64,000 nucleotides of DNA. It comes from Streptococcus sp. Marseille-P6264. GTDB lineage: Bacteria; Bacillota; Bacilli; Lactobacillales; Streptococcaceae. Each line of letters begins with the position of its first letter. Positions within the stretch are counted from its first letter, which is position 1. Position numbers and translations under genes: made by a program. The stretch covers positions 62,001 through 126,000 of the forward strand of contig NZ_CABPTO010000003.1 in assembly GCF_902460355.1 (NCBI RefSeq), written 5' to 3'. Positions 15,330 to 25,276 of this stretch are shown here, in pieces. The notes below the pieces were generated by a model. It saw only the letters and a list, made by a program, of their open reading frames with translations. It did not search any database and was not told where the DNA came from.

Positions 15330-17735
15330 GTGAAAATTGCCAAGATTATTGTTGATGTTCCTCTGATGCAGACGGACAAACCATACAGCTATGCGGTTCC
15401 AGAGGAGTTTTCTGGAATGCTAGAAGCTGGGATGCGGGTGCATGTGCCTTTTGGTAAGGGCGGTCGGTTGATTCAAGGATTGATTGTTGGCTTGGCTGAT
15501 GAGAAAGCTGAAGATTTGGCTGGACAGATTGGAGAATTGAAAGATATTGCAGAAGTTCTGGACTTTAGACCGGTTCTCAATGTGGAGCAACTCTGGCTAG
15601 CTGACCAGTTGCGCCAGTCTGTCTTTTCTTATAAAATTTCCATCCTGAAGGCCATGTTGCCAAGTCTTCTTAATTCCAGCTATGACAAGTTGCTTTATCC
15701 AACGGAGCAGCTTTCAGATGAGGAGCGGCAGGCCATTTTTGGTCAGGAAGCTAGTTTTCGTTTTTCTGATTTGGACAAGAAAAGTCAGTCCAAGCTCATG
15801 CGGTTGACTCAGGCTGGTAAGATTCGCTTGGAATACCAAGCGACGGACCGTAAGCATATCAAGACAGAAACTTGGTATCAGGTGGATAGAGAGCAATTGA
15901 CTCAGTTCCTGCCTTCTACCCGAGCGAAAAAGCAGCAGGAACTTCAGACTTATCTGCTGGAAAATCCGCAATCAGGTCTTCTCAAAGACTTACGAAAACT
16001 CTTTTCATCTGCAGTCGTTAATATTTTCTTAGAAAAGGAGCTTCTTCATACAGAGGAGAGAGAGGTCAGCCGGTCTGCGGCGCATTTCCAAAAGGAGCGA
16101 CAGGATAAAAAGCTGGTTCTCAATGAGGAGCAGGCAGCCGCGGTCGCTACGATTTGTGAAAAAATCGGCCAAGCTGACGCTCAGCCTGTTTTGCTAGAAG
16201 GAGTGACGGGGAGTGGCAAGACCGAAGTTTATCTCAAGGTGATTGAGGAGGCTCTAATTCAAGGAAAGACCGCGATTATGCTGGTTCCGGAAATTTCTTT
16301 GACTCCTCAGGTGACCGACCGTTTTATCTCGCGCTTTGGTGACAAGGTGGCTATTTTGCATTCCGGTCTATCTGACGGTGAGAAGTACGATGAATGGCGC
16401 AAGGTGGAGCGGGGAGAAGCTCAGGTCGTTGTTGGTGCGCGCTCAGCCATCTTTGCTCCGCTGACAAATATCGGAGCTATCATCATTGATGAGGAGCATG
16501 AGTCCTCCTACAAGCAGGATTCCAATCCTCGCTACCATGCCAGAGAGGTGGCTCTCCTGCGAGCTCGTTACAATCAAGCTGTCTTGGTGCTGGGTTCGGC
16601 GACTCCGAGTTTGGAAAGCAGGGCCAGAGCCAGCCGTGGCGTCTATGACTTTTTGCAGCTGACCAAGCGGGCTAATCCGCTGGCACAGATTCCTCAGGTT
16701 CAGGTGGTGGACTTTCGAGATTATATCGGGCAAAATGAAGCTAGCAATTTCACACCAGTCCTGCTAGAAGCTATTCAGGATCGTCTGAATAAGGGTGAGC
16801 AGACGGTTCTCATGCTCAATAGGCGAGGTTATTCTAGTTTTGTCATGTGTCGGGAATGCGGCACGGTAGACACCTGTCCTAATTGTGATATTTCTCTGAC
16901 CCTGCATATGGATACCAAGACCATGAACTGTCACTACTGTGGCTTTACCAAGGACATTCCGCAAACCTGTCCTAATTGTGCCAGTCACAGCATCCGCTAC
17001 TATGGTACGGGAACGCAGAAGGCCTATGATGAGCTGACGACTCTCTTTCCAGAAGCTCGCATTCTGCGCATGGATGTGGATACGACCCGTAAGAAGGGGA
17101 GCCACGAAGAAATCCTAGAGGCCTTTGGTCAGGGGCAGGCAGATATTCTGCTGGGAACTCAGATGATTGCCAAGGGCTTGGATTTTCCTAATGTGACCTT
17201 GGTCGGTGTCCTCAATGCGGATACAGCTCTGAATCTGCCAGATTTTCGCTCTTCAGAACGGACCTTCCAGCTACTGACTCAGGTAGCCGGTCGGGCAGGT
17301 CGGGCAGAAAAAGCAGGGCAAGTCTTCATCCAGTCTTACAACCCGCATCACTATGCCATTGACTTTTCCAGAAAGCAGGACTATGAAGGCTTCTACGCTT
17401 ATGAAATGGGAATTCGACGGCAGTTAGGCTATCCGCCGTATTACTATACAGTCGGGCTGACCCTATCCCACAAGGATGAGGAAACGGTGGTCAAGAAATC
17501 TTATCAGGTCATGGATATTTTACGGGGTGGCCTGTCGGACAAGGTGCAAATTTTGGGCCCCACACCCAAGCCCATTGCTCGAACTCACAATCTCTACCAC
17601 TATCAGATTTTACTTAAGTATCGCTTTGAGGATGACCTACAAACTACGCTCAATCGGGTCTTGGAACTAACGCAGCAAGCGGAAAACAAGGACCTGAGGC
17701 TCAGTATTGATAACGAGCCCCAGAATTTTATCTGA
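15330..17735 (+). CDS. priA: Primosomal replication restart helicase PriA
   Basis: 801 aa, full length, GTG start. N-terminal DNA-binding domain (AKIIVDVPLMQTDKPYSYAV), Walker A GVTGSGKTEVYL (about 291-302), DEEH box (IIIDEEHESSYKQDSN), paired zinc-binding cysteines (CRECGTVDTCPNC and CHYCGF ... CPNC) and the helicase motif QVAGRAGRAEKAG. Restarts stalled forks by loading the replicative helicase. Confidence 0.97.
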   Translation: MKIAKIIVDVPLMQTDKPYSYAVPEEFSGMLEAGMRVHVPFGKGGRLIQGLIVGLADEKAEDLAGQIGELKDIAEVLDFRPVLNVEQLWLADQLRQSVFSYKISILKAMLPSLLNSSYDKLLYPTEQLSDEERQAIFGQEASFRFSDLDKKSQSKLMRLTQAGKIRLEYQATDRKHIKTETWYQVDREQLTQFLPSTRAKKQQELQTYLLENPQSGLLKDLRKLFSSAVVNIFLEKELLHTEEREVSRSAAHFQKERQDKKLVLNEEQAAAVATICEKIGQADAQPVLLEGVTGSGKTEVYLKVIEEALIQGKTAIMLVPEISLTPQVTDRFISRFGDKVAILHSGLSDGEKYDEWRKVERGEAQVVVGARSAIFAPLTNIGAIIIDEEHESSYKQDSNPRYHAREVALLRARYNQAVLVLGSATPSLESRARASRGVYDFLQLTKRANPLAQIPQVQVVDFRDYIGQNEASNFTPVLLEAIQDRLNKGEQTVLMLNRRGYSSFVMCRECGTVDTCPNCDISLTLHMDTKTMNCHYCGFTKDIPQTCPNCASHSIRYYGTGTQKAYDELTTLFPEARILRMDVDTTRKKGSHEEILEAFGQGQADILLGTQMIAKGLDFPNVTLVGVLNADTALNLPDFRSSERTFQLLTQVAGRAGRAEKAGQVFIQSYNPHHYAIDFSRKQDYEGFYAYEMGIRRQLGYPPYYYTVGLTLSHKDEETVVKKSYQVMDILRGGLSDKVQILGPTPKPIARTHNLYHYQILLKYRFEDDLQTTLNRVLELTQQAENKDLRLSIDNEPQNFI

Positions 17736-17743
17736 TGGCAAAA

Positions 17744-17777
17744 GTGAGCGAGAGCTGTCAGCTTTGCTCGCTTTTTT
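17744..17777 (+). terminator. priA terminator fused to the fmt promoter
   Basis: GCGAG-AGCTG pairs with CAGCT-(TTG)-CTCGC, followed by six Ts. A -10-like GATATAAT (about 17778-17785) follows directly, so the T tract forms part of the fmt promoter. A 7-bp hairpin (GTCGCAG 17799-17805 / CTGCGAC 17817-17823) lies in the fmt leader. Confidence 0.65.
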
Positions 17778-17835
17778 GATATAATAGAAAGAAAAATAGT
17801 CGCAGGTGACAGGTTTCTGCGACAGATTTGAGGAA

Positions 17836-18774
17836 ATGACAGTGAAATTAATTTTTATGGGAACGCCTGACTTTTCAGCAACGGTCTTAAAAGGCCTGTT
17901 GGAGAGCGAACAATATGACATTTTAGCGGTGGTTACTCAACCAGACCGAGCGGTGGGGCGCAAAAAGGAAATCCGCATGACACCAGTCAAGGAAGTGGCT
18001 TTAGCTAATGACTTGCCAGTTTACCAACCAGAAAAGTTAGCTAAAAGCGCTGACTTGGAAGAGCTTATGAACTTAGGAGCTGACGGCATCGTGACAGCAG
18101 CCTTTGGTCAATTTCTGCCTAGCCGTTTGCTGGACAGCGTTAACTTCGCAGTGAATGTCCATGCCTCTCTCTTGCCCAAATACCGTGGCGGAGCGCCTAT
18201 TCATTATGCCTTGATAAATGGCGACCAAGAAGCGGGTGTGACCGTTATGGAGATGGTCAAGGAGATGGATGCTGGTGATATGATTGCCAGTCGAGCAACA
18301 GCCATTGAAGAGTCTGATAATGTCGGGACTCTCTTTGAAAAATTAGCAGTGATTGGCCGCGATCTTCTTTTAGAAGTCTTACCAGCCTATGTAGCGGGAG
18401 AGATTCAAGCTCAGCCTCAGGATCCAGAGTTGGTGACTTTTTCACCGAATATCAGCCCAGAGCAAGAGCGGATTGATTGGACAAAGACCAGTCGTCAGAT
18501 TTTCAATCAGGTTCGGGGCATGAATCCTTGGCCGGTGGCCCATACCCTGCTAGCTGGCCAGCGCTTCAAGATTTATGAGGTTAGCCAAGCGGAAGGCAGT
18601 GGTCGTCCAGGTGAAATCTTGACAATCAGCAAGAAAGAATTAGTGGTCGCAGCGGGTCAGGGAGCCCTTTCTCTAAAGACGGTGCAGCCATTCGGCAAGC
18701 CCAAAATGGATATTAAGGACTTTCTCAACGGTCTAGGTCGGAGTTTAGCAGTAGGTGATGAATTTGGAAAGTAA
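17836..18774 (+). CDS. fmt: Methionyl-tRNA formyltransferase
   Basis: 312 aa from the ATG at 17836 (GAGGA just upstream; a GTG at 17842 is at a better SD distance and equally possible). N-terminal [18 protein letters not shown], the catalytic and folate-binding [25 protein letters not shown] segment ([13 protein letters not shown]), and a C-terminal OB-like domain ([15 protein letters not shown]). Formylates initiator Met-tRNA. Overlaps rsmB. Confidence 0.96.
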   Translation: MTVKLIFMGTPDFSATVLKGLLESEQYDILAVVTQPDRAVGRKKEIRMTPVKEVALANDLPVYQPEKLAKSADLEELMNLGADGIVTAAFGQFLPSRLLDSVNFAVNVHASLLPKYRGGAPIHYALINGDQEAGVTVMEMVKEMDAGDMIASRATAIEESDNVGTLFEKLAVIGRDLLLEVLPAYVAGEIQAQPQDPELVTFSPNISPEQERIDWTKTSRQIFNQVRGMNPWPVAHTLLAGQRFKIYEVSQAEGSGRPGEILTISKKELVVAAGQGALSLKTVQPFGKPKMDIKDFLNGLGRSLAVGDEFGK

Positions 18775-20080
18775 GCAAAACAGAGCCCGAGAGCTTGCTC
18801 TGCAAATTCTGGAAGAAGTCTTTGAAGAGGGAGCTTATTCCAATATTGCCCTTAATAAGGCTCTGAAACAAAGTAGCCTCAGTTCAGCTGATAAAAGCTT
18901 GGTTACGGAGCTGGTCTATGGAACGGTCGCTCGCAAAATTACTCTAGAATGGCAGCTGGCTCATTGGGTGGAGGACAGAGACAAGCTGGATGCTTGGCTT
19001 TATATCCTGCTTGAGCTCAGCCTCTACCAGATGCTCTATCTAGATAAAATCCCCCAGCATGCTGTCGTCAATGAAGCTGTTGAGATTGCAAAAGGCCGCA
19101 AGCGTGGCAGTGAAAAATATGTCAATGCCATCCTGCGGAAAATCGAGCGGGAAGGCGCAGCTGATCCGACCAGTATCAACCGCAAGAACAAGCGCTACTC
19201 AGTCCAGTATTCTCTGCCGGTCTGGCTGGTCAAGGTTTTGATTGACGAATACGGGGAGGAACGCGCGGAAGCTATCTTTGTTAGTCTCTTTGAGCGCAAC
19301 AAGGCCAGCATCCGAGTGACGGATTTGGCTCGAAAGGAAGAAATTAAAGCAGTTTTGGATGCGGAGGATTCGTTCTTAGCCCCTTCAGCCTTGGTCAAGA
19401 AACAGGGCTATTTTGCTGGTCATGAGTTCTTTGAAAAAGGTCTGATAACGATTCAAGATGAGTCTAGCCAGCTGGTGGCTCCAACCTTGCAAATTGAGGG
19501 ACATGAGCAGATTTTGGATGCCTGCAGTGCGCCGGGTGGCAAGGCTGGGCATATGGCTTCCTATCTGACGACTGGTCAGATTACAGCCTTGGATCTTTAC
19601 GACCATAAGCTGGACTTGATTCGTCAAAATGCAGAACGTCTAGGCTTGGCAGATAAAATCACGACTAAAAAACTGGATGCGATCAAGGTATTTGAGACTT
19701 TTGGTTCAAATGCATTTGATAAAATCCTAGTGGACGCTCCCTGCTCTGGTATCGGCTTAATTCGCCGCAAACCAGACATTAAGTACAATAAGGCAAACGC
19801 CGATTTTGAAAATTTACAAAAAATTCAGCTGGATATATTAGACAGCGTTTGTCAAAGTCTACGTAAAGGTGGTATAATAACTTATAGTACTTGCACGATT
19901 GTGTCTACAGAGAATTTTGAAGTAGTTAAGAATTTTCTAGAAAGACATCCAAATTTTGAGCAAGTTAGACTAGAACATGAAAGAGAAGATATCGTGAAAG
20001 ACGGCTGTATCTTGATTACGCCGGAATTATACGGAAGCGATGGATTTTTTATCAGTCAATTTAGGAAGATATCGGACTAA
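18758..20080 (+). CDS. rsmB: 16S rRNA (cytosine967-C5)-methyltransferase
   Basis: 440 aa. N-terminal NusB-like RNA-binding domain ([20 protein letters not shown] ... [20 protein letters not shown]), SAM site [16 protein letters not shown], catalytic [16 protein letters not shown] and second Cys in STCTIV. Methylates C967 of 16S rRNA. Its start overlaps the fmt end by 17 nt; the weakly placed GTG at 18755 would add one residue. Confidence 0.95.
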   Translation: MNLESKQNRARELALQILEEVFEEGAYSNIALNKALKQSSLSSADKSLVTELVYGTVARKITLEWQLAHWVEDRDKLDAWLYILLELSLYQMLYLDKIPQHAVVNEAVEIAKGRKRGSEKYVNAILRKIEREGAADPTSINRKNKRYSVQYSLPVWLVKVLIDEYGEERAEAIFVSLFERNKASIRVTDLARKEEIKAVLDAEDSFLAPSALVKKQGYFAGHEFFEKGLITIQDESSQLVAPTLQIEGHEQILDACSAPGGKAGHMASYLTTGQITALDLYDHKLDLIRQNAERLGLADKITTKKLDAIKVFETFGSNAFDKILVDAPCSGIGLIRRKPDIKYNKANADFENLQKIQLDILDSVCQSLRKGGIITYSTCTIVSTENFEVVKNFLERHPNFEQVRLEHEREDIVKDGCILITPELYGSDGFFISQFRKISD

Positions 20081-20098
20081 GAGGAGGAAACTGATAGT

Positions 20099-20839
20099 AT
20101 GGAAATTTCAATATTAACAGATGTTGGTCAAAAGCGGACAAATAATCAAGATTATGCCAATCTTTTTGTAAATCGGGCTGGCAAGACCATGATTATCTTG
20201 GCTGATGGTATGGGTGGTCACAGAGCTGGCAATATTGCCAGTGAAATGGCAGTAACAGACCTGGGTGCCGCATGGGTTGATACTCAGATTGACTCAGTGA
20301 ACCAAGTCCGTGAATGGTTTGCAGAGCATTTGGAACAAGAAAATCAGCGCATCCACCAATTTGGTCAGGACGAAGAATACAAGGGCATGGGCACGACGCT
20401 AGAAGCCTTAGCCATTATTGATAATCAAGCTATCTATGCTCATATTGGTGATTCTCGCATTGGCTTGATTCGCGGTGAGGAATATAGCCAATTAACCAGT
20501 GACCATTCACTTGTTAATGCTTTGCTCAAGGCTGGACAGATTACACAAGAAGAGGCGGAACGCCATCCGCAGAAGAATATTATCACTCAATCTATCGGTC
20601 AAAAAGACGAAGTGCAGCCTGACTATGGCATGATCACGTTAGAAGATGGTGATTACCTTTTGCTCAACAGTGACGGTCTGACCAATATGATTTCAGACAG
20701 CGAAATTTATGATATTGTCACCAGCGATATCAGCCTATCTGAAAAAACTGAAACCTTAATTCGCTTTGCCAACAATGCTGGAGGGCTGGATAATATCACA
20801 GTTGCTCTGGTTCGTTTTGACAAGGAGGAACAGGAATGA
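20099..20839 (+). CDS. stp1: PP2C-type Ser/Thr protein phosphatase
   Basis: 246 aa. Metal-binding motifs of PPM phosphatases are intact: [32 protein letters not shown] and DNITVAL. Reverses phosphorylation by the adjacent PASTA kinase, with which it has an ATGA overlap. Also called phpP or pppL in streptococci. Follows rsmB closely, as in other streptococci. Confidence 0.95.
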   Translation: MEISILTDVGQKRTNNQDYANLFVNRAGKTMIILADGMGGHRAGNIASEMAVTDLGAAWVDTQIDSVNQVREWFAEHLEQENQRIHQFGQDEEYKGMGTTLEALAIIDNQAIYAHIGDSRIGLIRGEEYSQLTSDHSLVNALLKAGQITQEEAERHPQKNIITQSIGQKDEVQPDYGMITLEDGDYLLLNSDGLTNMISDSEIYDIVTSDISLSEKTETLIRFANNAGGLDNITVALVRFDKEEQE

Positions 20840-22713
20840 TTCAAATCGGCAAGATCTTTGCCGGGCGATATAAAATCATCAAACAGATTGGTCGTGGAGG
20901 CATGGCAGATGTCTATCTAGCCCGAGATCTGATACTTGATGGTGAAGAGGTTGCTGTAAAGGTTCTTAGAACCAATTACCAGACAGATCCTATTGCAGTT
21001 GCCCGCTTCCAAAGAGAAGCCAAAGCAATGGCGGACTTGGATCATCCTTACATTGTCCGGATTTCCGATATTGGAGAAGAAGATGGTCAGCAATATTTGG
21101 CCATGGAATATGTGTCTGGGCTTGACCTTAAGCGCTATATCAAAGAAAATTCTCCACTTTCAAACGAAGAAGCAGTCAGAATCATGGGGCAAATCCTACT
21201 GGCTATGCGCCTGGCGCATACACGCGGGATTGTCCACCGTGATCTAAAACCACAAAATGTCCTCTTGACACCAGATGGCGATGCTAAGGTAACAGATTTT
21301 GGGATTGCCGTGGCTTTCGCTGAGACCAGTCTGACTCAAACCAATTCGATGCTGGGCTCGGTGCATTATCTCTCGCCAGAGCAGGCACGGGGTTCCAAAG
21401 CCACTGTTCAGAGCGATATTTATGCCATGGGGATTATTTTCTATGAGATGTTGACAGGGCATATCCCTTATGATGGAGATAGTGCTGTGACGATAGCTTT
21501 GCAGCATTTCCAAAAGCCCCTGCCTTCAATCATCGCAGAAAATCCGAATGTTCCTCAGGCCTTGGAAAATGTGGTCATTAAGGCAACGGCTAAAAAGTTG
21601 AGCGATCGCTATCAATCCGTTGCAGAGATGTATGTTGACTTGTCTAGCAGCTTATCCTATGACCGCCGAAATGAAAAGAAACTGGTCTTTGATGATGGGG
21701 CCAAGGCAGATACTAAAACTTTGCCAAAAGTTCCTCCAATTCCTCAGTCAGCTCCAAGTCCTGTTGCAGAAGCAGTGGCTCCTAAAGCTGCAGCTGATGT
21801 GAAGAGAGAGACCCCTGTTTTAAAAGCTCCAGTCAAAAAAACGAAAAAACGTCATTTAAGAGCTAGATACAAAGTTCTGTTCTTAGCTATTCTCTTAGTT
21901 TTTGCAGCCTTCTTCTTTCTGATCTACAAGAGTCCTGCCAATACTACGGTTCCAGATGTAGCAGGGCAAACAGTGGCAGAAGCCCGTTCGACCATTACTG
22001 CTAAGGGTCTTGAGGTAGGAGAAATCAAGGAGGACTACAGTGATAAAGTGGCGGAAGGTAAGATCATCAAGACAGATCCACCAGCTAATAGTCAACGCCG
22101 TGAAAACAGTAAAGTGGATTTGATTGTCTCCAAAGGAGCAAAAACCTTTACAATAGAAAATTACGTTGGTAAGAAGTCCTCAGAGGCGATTGAAGATCTG
22201 AAAAGCACTTACAATATTCCTGAGAAGCTGATCAAGATTGTAGAAGAAGAAAGTTCTGATGTTGAAGAAGGAGTGGTCATCAGCCAAACCCCAGCTGCAG
22301 GCTCTTCTTATGATGTGACGTCAAATAAACAGATTACTCTGACAGTTGCTAAAACAGTGACTACTGTTCCAATGCCGGACTTTGGTCATCTCCAAGTTTC
22401 GTATGCTTATGCGCGGTCCTATCTGATGGAGATGGGAATCGCTTCGTCTCGTATTGAGCGAGTGATTGATCGCTCCGTGGAGTCCAGTCAAGCTGATTTG
22501 GTGACATCCCAGTCTCCAGCAGCTGGTCAAGGTATTAAATTGAAATCAAATACCAAGATTACTTTCTACGTGACAGACGGTACGGTAACAAGTTCTTCTA
22601 GTACAAGCGAACGTTCATCGTCGTCATCGCCTTCCAGCAGCACCACGAGTGAGAGTGAAAGTCATTCTAGCTCTTCCAGCAGCTCTACAACAGCATCGAC
22701 GGACCATCAATAA
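20836..22713 (+). CDS. pknB: PASTA-domain Ser/Thr protein kinase
   Basis: 625 aa (StkP/PknB). Cytoplasmic kinase domain with G-loop [11 protein letters not shown], catalytic Lys in [14 protein letters not shown] and DFG; a basic juxtamembrane; one TM helix (about 350-367, [16 protein letters not shown]); then three PASTA repeats (about 373-440, 441-510, 512-585) and a Ser/Thr-rich tail of about 35 residues. Senses peptidoglycan/muropeptides and controls division. S. pneumoniae StkP has four PASTA repeats, so three is one fewer. Confidence 0.95.
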   Translation: MIQIGKIFAGRYKIIKQIGRGGMADVYLARDLILDGEEVAVKVLRTNYQTDPIAVARFQREAKAMADLDHPYIVRISDIGEEDGQQYLAMEYVSGLDLKRYIKENSPLSNEEAVRIMGQILLAMRLAHTRGIVHRDLKPQNVLLTPDGDAKVTDFGIAVAFAETSLTQTNSMLGSVHYLSPEQARGSKATVQSDIYAMGIIFYEMLTGHIPYDGDSAVTIALQHFQKPLPSIIAENPNVPQALENVVIKATAKKLSDRYQSVAEMYVDLSSSLSYDRRNEKKLVFDDGAKADTKTLPKVPPIPQSAPSPVAEAVAPKAAADVKRETPVLKAPVKKTKKRHLRARYKVLFLAILLVFAAFFFLIYKSPANTTVPDVAGQTVAEARSTITAKGLEVGEIKEDYSDKVAEGKIIKTDPPANSQRRENSKVDLIVSKGAKTFTIENYVGKKSSEAIEDLKSTYNIPEKLIKIVEEESSDVEEGVVISQTPAAGSSYDVTSNKQITLTVAKTVTTVPMPDFGHLQVSYAYARSYLMEMGIASSRIERVIDRSVESSQADLVTSQSPAAGQGIKLKSNTKITFYVTDGTVTSSSSTSERSSSSSPSSSTTSESESHSSSSSSSTTASTDHQ

Positions 22714-22779
22714 GGCGTCTAGCTACAGTTATTCTATCTAGTCTATTTTAGACTTTGTAGAGAATTAGAAGTATATCCC

Positions 22780-22853
22780 TTGATTTTCAAGGCAGACTAT
22801 GCTATAATCATTTTAGTGAATATAAAAGAGAGGCGAGGAAGTATCTTCGCCTC
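22780..22853 (+). promoter_or_regulatory. rimP-nusA-infB operon promoter and leader hairpin
   Basis: TTGATT (22780-22785), 17-bp spacer, extended TGC-TATAAT (22803-22808). GAGGCGAGGA (22830-22839) pairs with TCTTCGCCTC (22844-22853) with a four-base loop, ending eight bases before the rimP SD (GAGGAGG, 22862-22868). No T run follows, so it is a leader hairpin rather than a terminator. Confidence 0.7.
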
Positions 22854-22877
22854 TTGTCTGTGAGGAGGTGCAGTCTT

Positions 22878-23348
22878 ATCGCAACAATTGTTGAATTAGT
22901 AAGAGAAGTCATTGAGCCAGCCATCCAAGAACCCTATGAATTAGTAGATATTGAGTACGGCAAGATGGGCGGTGACCATGTTCTCAGTGTTTTTGTAGAC
23001 AAGCCCGAGGGGATTACGGTCAATGATACAGCAGATTTGACTGATATAATCAGTCCTCTGTTGGACTCTATCAAGCCCGATCCTTTTCCTGACCAGTATT
23101 TTCTGGAAGTGACTAGCCCAGGCTTGGAGCGTCCGCTGAAGACCAAGGAAGCTGTGGCAGCTGCAGTCGGCAGTTATATCCATGTCAGCCTTTATAAAGC
23201 TCTGGATAGAAACAAGGTTTTTGAAGGAACTTTACTTGGATTTGAAGATGATGTCTTGCTTATGGAATATATGGACAAAACACGCAAAAAAGAAGTTGAA
23301 ATTCCATATAGTCTAGTGTCAAAAGCAAGATTGGCTGTTAAATTTTAA
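22878..23348 (+). CDS. rimP: Ribosome maturation factor RimP
   Basis: About 156 aa from the ATC at 22878. The family sequence begins [20 protein letters not shown] and continues through [19 protein letters not shown] to [13 protein letters not shown]. Required for 30S maturation. Start problem: the strong SD (22862-22868) is followed by TGC AGT CTT ATC GCA ACA ATT with no ATG, GTG or TTG in frame. A TTG (22854) and a GTG (22860) exist only upstream of or inside the SD. Initiation at ATC, ATT or CTT is suggested. Confidence 0.85.
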   Translation: MATIVELVREVIEPAIQEPYELVDIEYGKMGGDHVLSVFVDKPEGITVNDTADLTDIISPLLDSIKPDPFPDQYFLEVTSPGLERPLKTKEAVAAAVGSYIHVSLYKALDRNKVFEGTLLGFEDDVLLMEYMDKTRKKEVEIPYSLVSKARLAVKF

Positions 23349-23370
23349 TAACAAATCGCAATATTAATGA

Positions 23371-23403
23371 AGAAAGGAATACTTTTGTTTCGGCAAAAGT
23401 TAC
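23371..23403 (+). promoter_or_regulatory. Hairpin between the nusA SD and start codon
   Basis: AGAAAGGA (23371-23378) is 25 nt from the nusA ATG, too far for normal initiation. The gap is filled by a perfect hairpin, ACTTTTG (23381-23387) with CAAAAGT (23394-23400) and loop TTTCGG. Folding would bring the SD to about eight bases from the ATG. Confidence 0.6.
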
Positions 23404-24660
23404 ATGAAGATGAGTAAAGAAATGCTAGAGGCCTTCCGTATTTTGGAAGAGGACAAAGGTATTAAAAAAGAAGATATTATCGAAGCAGTGACAGAATCCC
23501 TTCGCTCTGCTTATCGTCGTCGCTACGGTCAGGCAGACAGCGCATCCATTGAGTTTAATGAAAAAACAGGTGATTTCCGTGTCTATACTGTCCGCGAAGT
23601 CGTGGATGAAGTCTTTGACAGCCGCTTGGAAATCAGCCTCAAGGATGCCTTGGCGATCAGCTCTGCCTATGAGCTAGGAGACAAGATCAAGTTTGAAGAA
23701 GCACCAGCCGAATTTGGCCGCGTGGCAGCTCAATCTGCCAAGCAGACCATCATGGAAAAGATGCGTAAGCAAACCCGTGCTATCACATACAACACCTATA
23801 AAGAACATGAAAATGAAATCATGTCAGGAACTGTGGAGCGCTTTGATAATCGCTTTATCTATGTCAATCTGGGCACTATTGAAGCACAATTATCTAAACA
23901 AGACCAGATTCCTGGTGAGGTCTTTGCCTCTCATGACCGCATCGAAGTTTTTGTTTACAAAGTAGAAGACAATCCTCGTGGTGTCAATGTTTTCGTTAGC
24001 CGTAGTCATCCAGAAATGATCAAGCGCTTGATGGAGCAGGAAATTCCTGAAGTTTACGACGGAACTGTGGAAATCATGAGCGTGTCTCGGGAAGCGGGCG
24101 ATCGGACCAAGGTTGCGGTTCGCAGCCACAATCCAAACGTAGATGCGATCGGAACCATCGTCGGACGTGGTGGTGCCAATATCAAGAAGATTACCAGTAA
24201 ATTCCACCCAGCCAAATACGATGCCAAAAGTGGTCGTATGATTCCGACTGAGGAAAATATCGATGTTATCGAGTGGGTTGCTGATCCAGCCGAGTACATC
24301 TACAATGCCATTGCTCCAGCAGAGGTAGATCAAGTTATCTTCCATGCAGAAGACAATAAGCGAGCTTTGGTTGTCGTACCAGATAACAAGCTTTCACTGG
24401 CTATCGGCCGTCGTGGACAAAACGTTCGCTTGGCAGCTCATTTGACTGGCTTTAGAATTGATATCAAGTCAGCCAGCGAATTTGAAGCAATGGAAGCAGC
24501 CAATGAGCTTGGTGGATTTGGCCAAGATTACGTAGCAGAAGAAGTACCAGCCGAAGTAGATGCCCTTTCAGCAGAATTTGAAGCGGAAGAGCTGGTAGAT
24601 GGTACAGAAGTGGCAACTGAAATCGAACTCGAAGAAAGTGAAGCAGTAGCCGCAGAATAA
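23404..24660 (+). CDS. nusA: Transcription termination/antitermination factor NusA
   Basis: 418 aa. N-terminal RNAP-binding domain (MSKEMLEAFRILEEDKGI), S1 domain (about 135-200), KH1/KH2 with AIGTIVGRGGANIKKI and LSLAIGRRGQNVRLAA, and an acidic C-terminal tail typical of streptococci. Modulates pausing and termination. In operon with rimP, ylxR, ylxQ and infB. The unusual hairpin in its RBS spacer suggests translational control. Confidence 0.96.
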   Translation: MKMSKEMLEAFRILEEDKGIKKEDIIEAVTESLRSAYRRRYGQADSASIEFNEKTGDFRVYTVREVVDEVFDSRLEISLKDALAISSAYELGDKIKFEEAPAEFGRVAAQSAKQTIMEKMRKQTRAITYNTYKEHENEIMSGTVERFDNRFIYVNLGTIEAQLSKQDQIPGEVFASHDRIEVFVYKVEDNPRGVNVFVSRSHPEMIKRLMEQEIPEVYDGTVEIMSVSREAGDRTKVAVRSHNPNVDAIGTIVGRGGANIKKITSKFHPAKYDAKSGRMIPTEENIDVIEWVADPAEYIYNAIAPAEVDQVIFHAEDNKRALVVVPDNKLSLAIGRRGQNVRLAAHLTGFRIDIKSASEFEAMEAANELGGFGQDYVAEEVPAEVDALSAEFEAEELVDGTEVATEIELEESEAVAAE

Positions 24661-24671
24661 GGGAGGCAGAT

Positions 24672-24968
24672 ATGGCAAAAACAAGAAAAATCCCTTTAAG
24701 AAAATCAGTTGTATCAAATGAAGTGATTGACAAGCGTGATCTGTTGCGTATCGTCAAGAATAAAGAAGGTCAGGTATTCATTGATCCGACAGGCAAGGCC
24801 AATGGGCGGGGCGCTTATATCAAGCTAGATAATGAAGAAGCTAAGCAGGCCAAGAAAAAACGGGTCTTTAACCGTAGTTTCAGTATGGAAGTAGAAGAAA
24901 GCTTCTACGACGAGCTGATTGCTTATGTCGATCACAAGGTCAAGAGAAGAGAGTTGGGTCTTGAATAA
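24672..24968 (+). CDS. ylxR: YlxR (DUF448) RNA-binding protein
   Basis: 98 aa. RKIPLRKSVVSNEVIDKRD (the family usually has C here) and KANGRGAYIKLDNEEAKQAK match YlxR, a small basic protein always between nusA and infB, reported to bind RNA and influence RNase P or transcription. GGGAGG lies before the ATG. Confidence 0.93.
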   Translation: MAKTRKIPLRKSVVSNEVIDKRDLLRIVKNKEGQVFIDPTGKANGRGAYIKLDNEEAKQAKKKRVFNRSFSMEVEESFYDELIAYVDHKVKRRELGLE

Positions 24969-25260
24969 AGAAAAACTAGCAAACTTGCTGGGTTTGGCCC
25001 AGCGGGCTGGTCGCATCATTTCAGGAGAAGAATTGGTCATCAAAGCCATCCAAGAAGGAAAGGTTCATCTGATCTTTCTAGCTGAGGATGCCGGACCAAA
25101 TCTGACAAAAAAAATGACTGATAAAAGCCATTATTACAAGATAGAAGTGTCAACCGTGTTTTCAACACTGGAATTAAGCACTGCGATTGGCAAGGCTCGT
25201 AAAGTAGCTGCCGTCACAGATGCTGGTTTTACAAAGAAAATGAGGTCTCTTATGCAATAG
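24961..25260 (+). CDS. ylxQ: L7Ae/L30e-family RNA-binding protein YlxQ
   Basis: 99 aa from the TTG at 24961, which overlaps the ylxR stop. [20 protein letters not shown] and [18 protein letters not shown] are L7Ae-like kink-turn binding sequence. Member of the nusA-infB operon. Confidence 0.92.
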   Translation: MNKEKLANLLGLAQRAGRIISGEELVIKAIQEGKVHLIFLAEDAGPNLTKKMTDKSHYYKIEVSTVFSTLELSTAIGKARKVAAVTDAGFTKKMRSLMQ

Positions 25261-25276
25261 AAGAGGAGGACAAGAA

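Noticed and set aside
22830..22853. Terminator before rimP
   Set aside because: The hairpin has no T run and the conserved operon continues, so it is taken as a leader hairpin.
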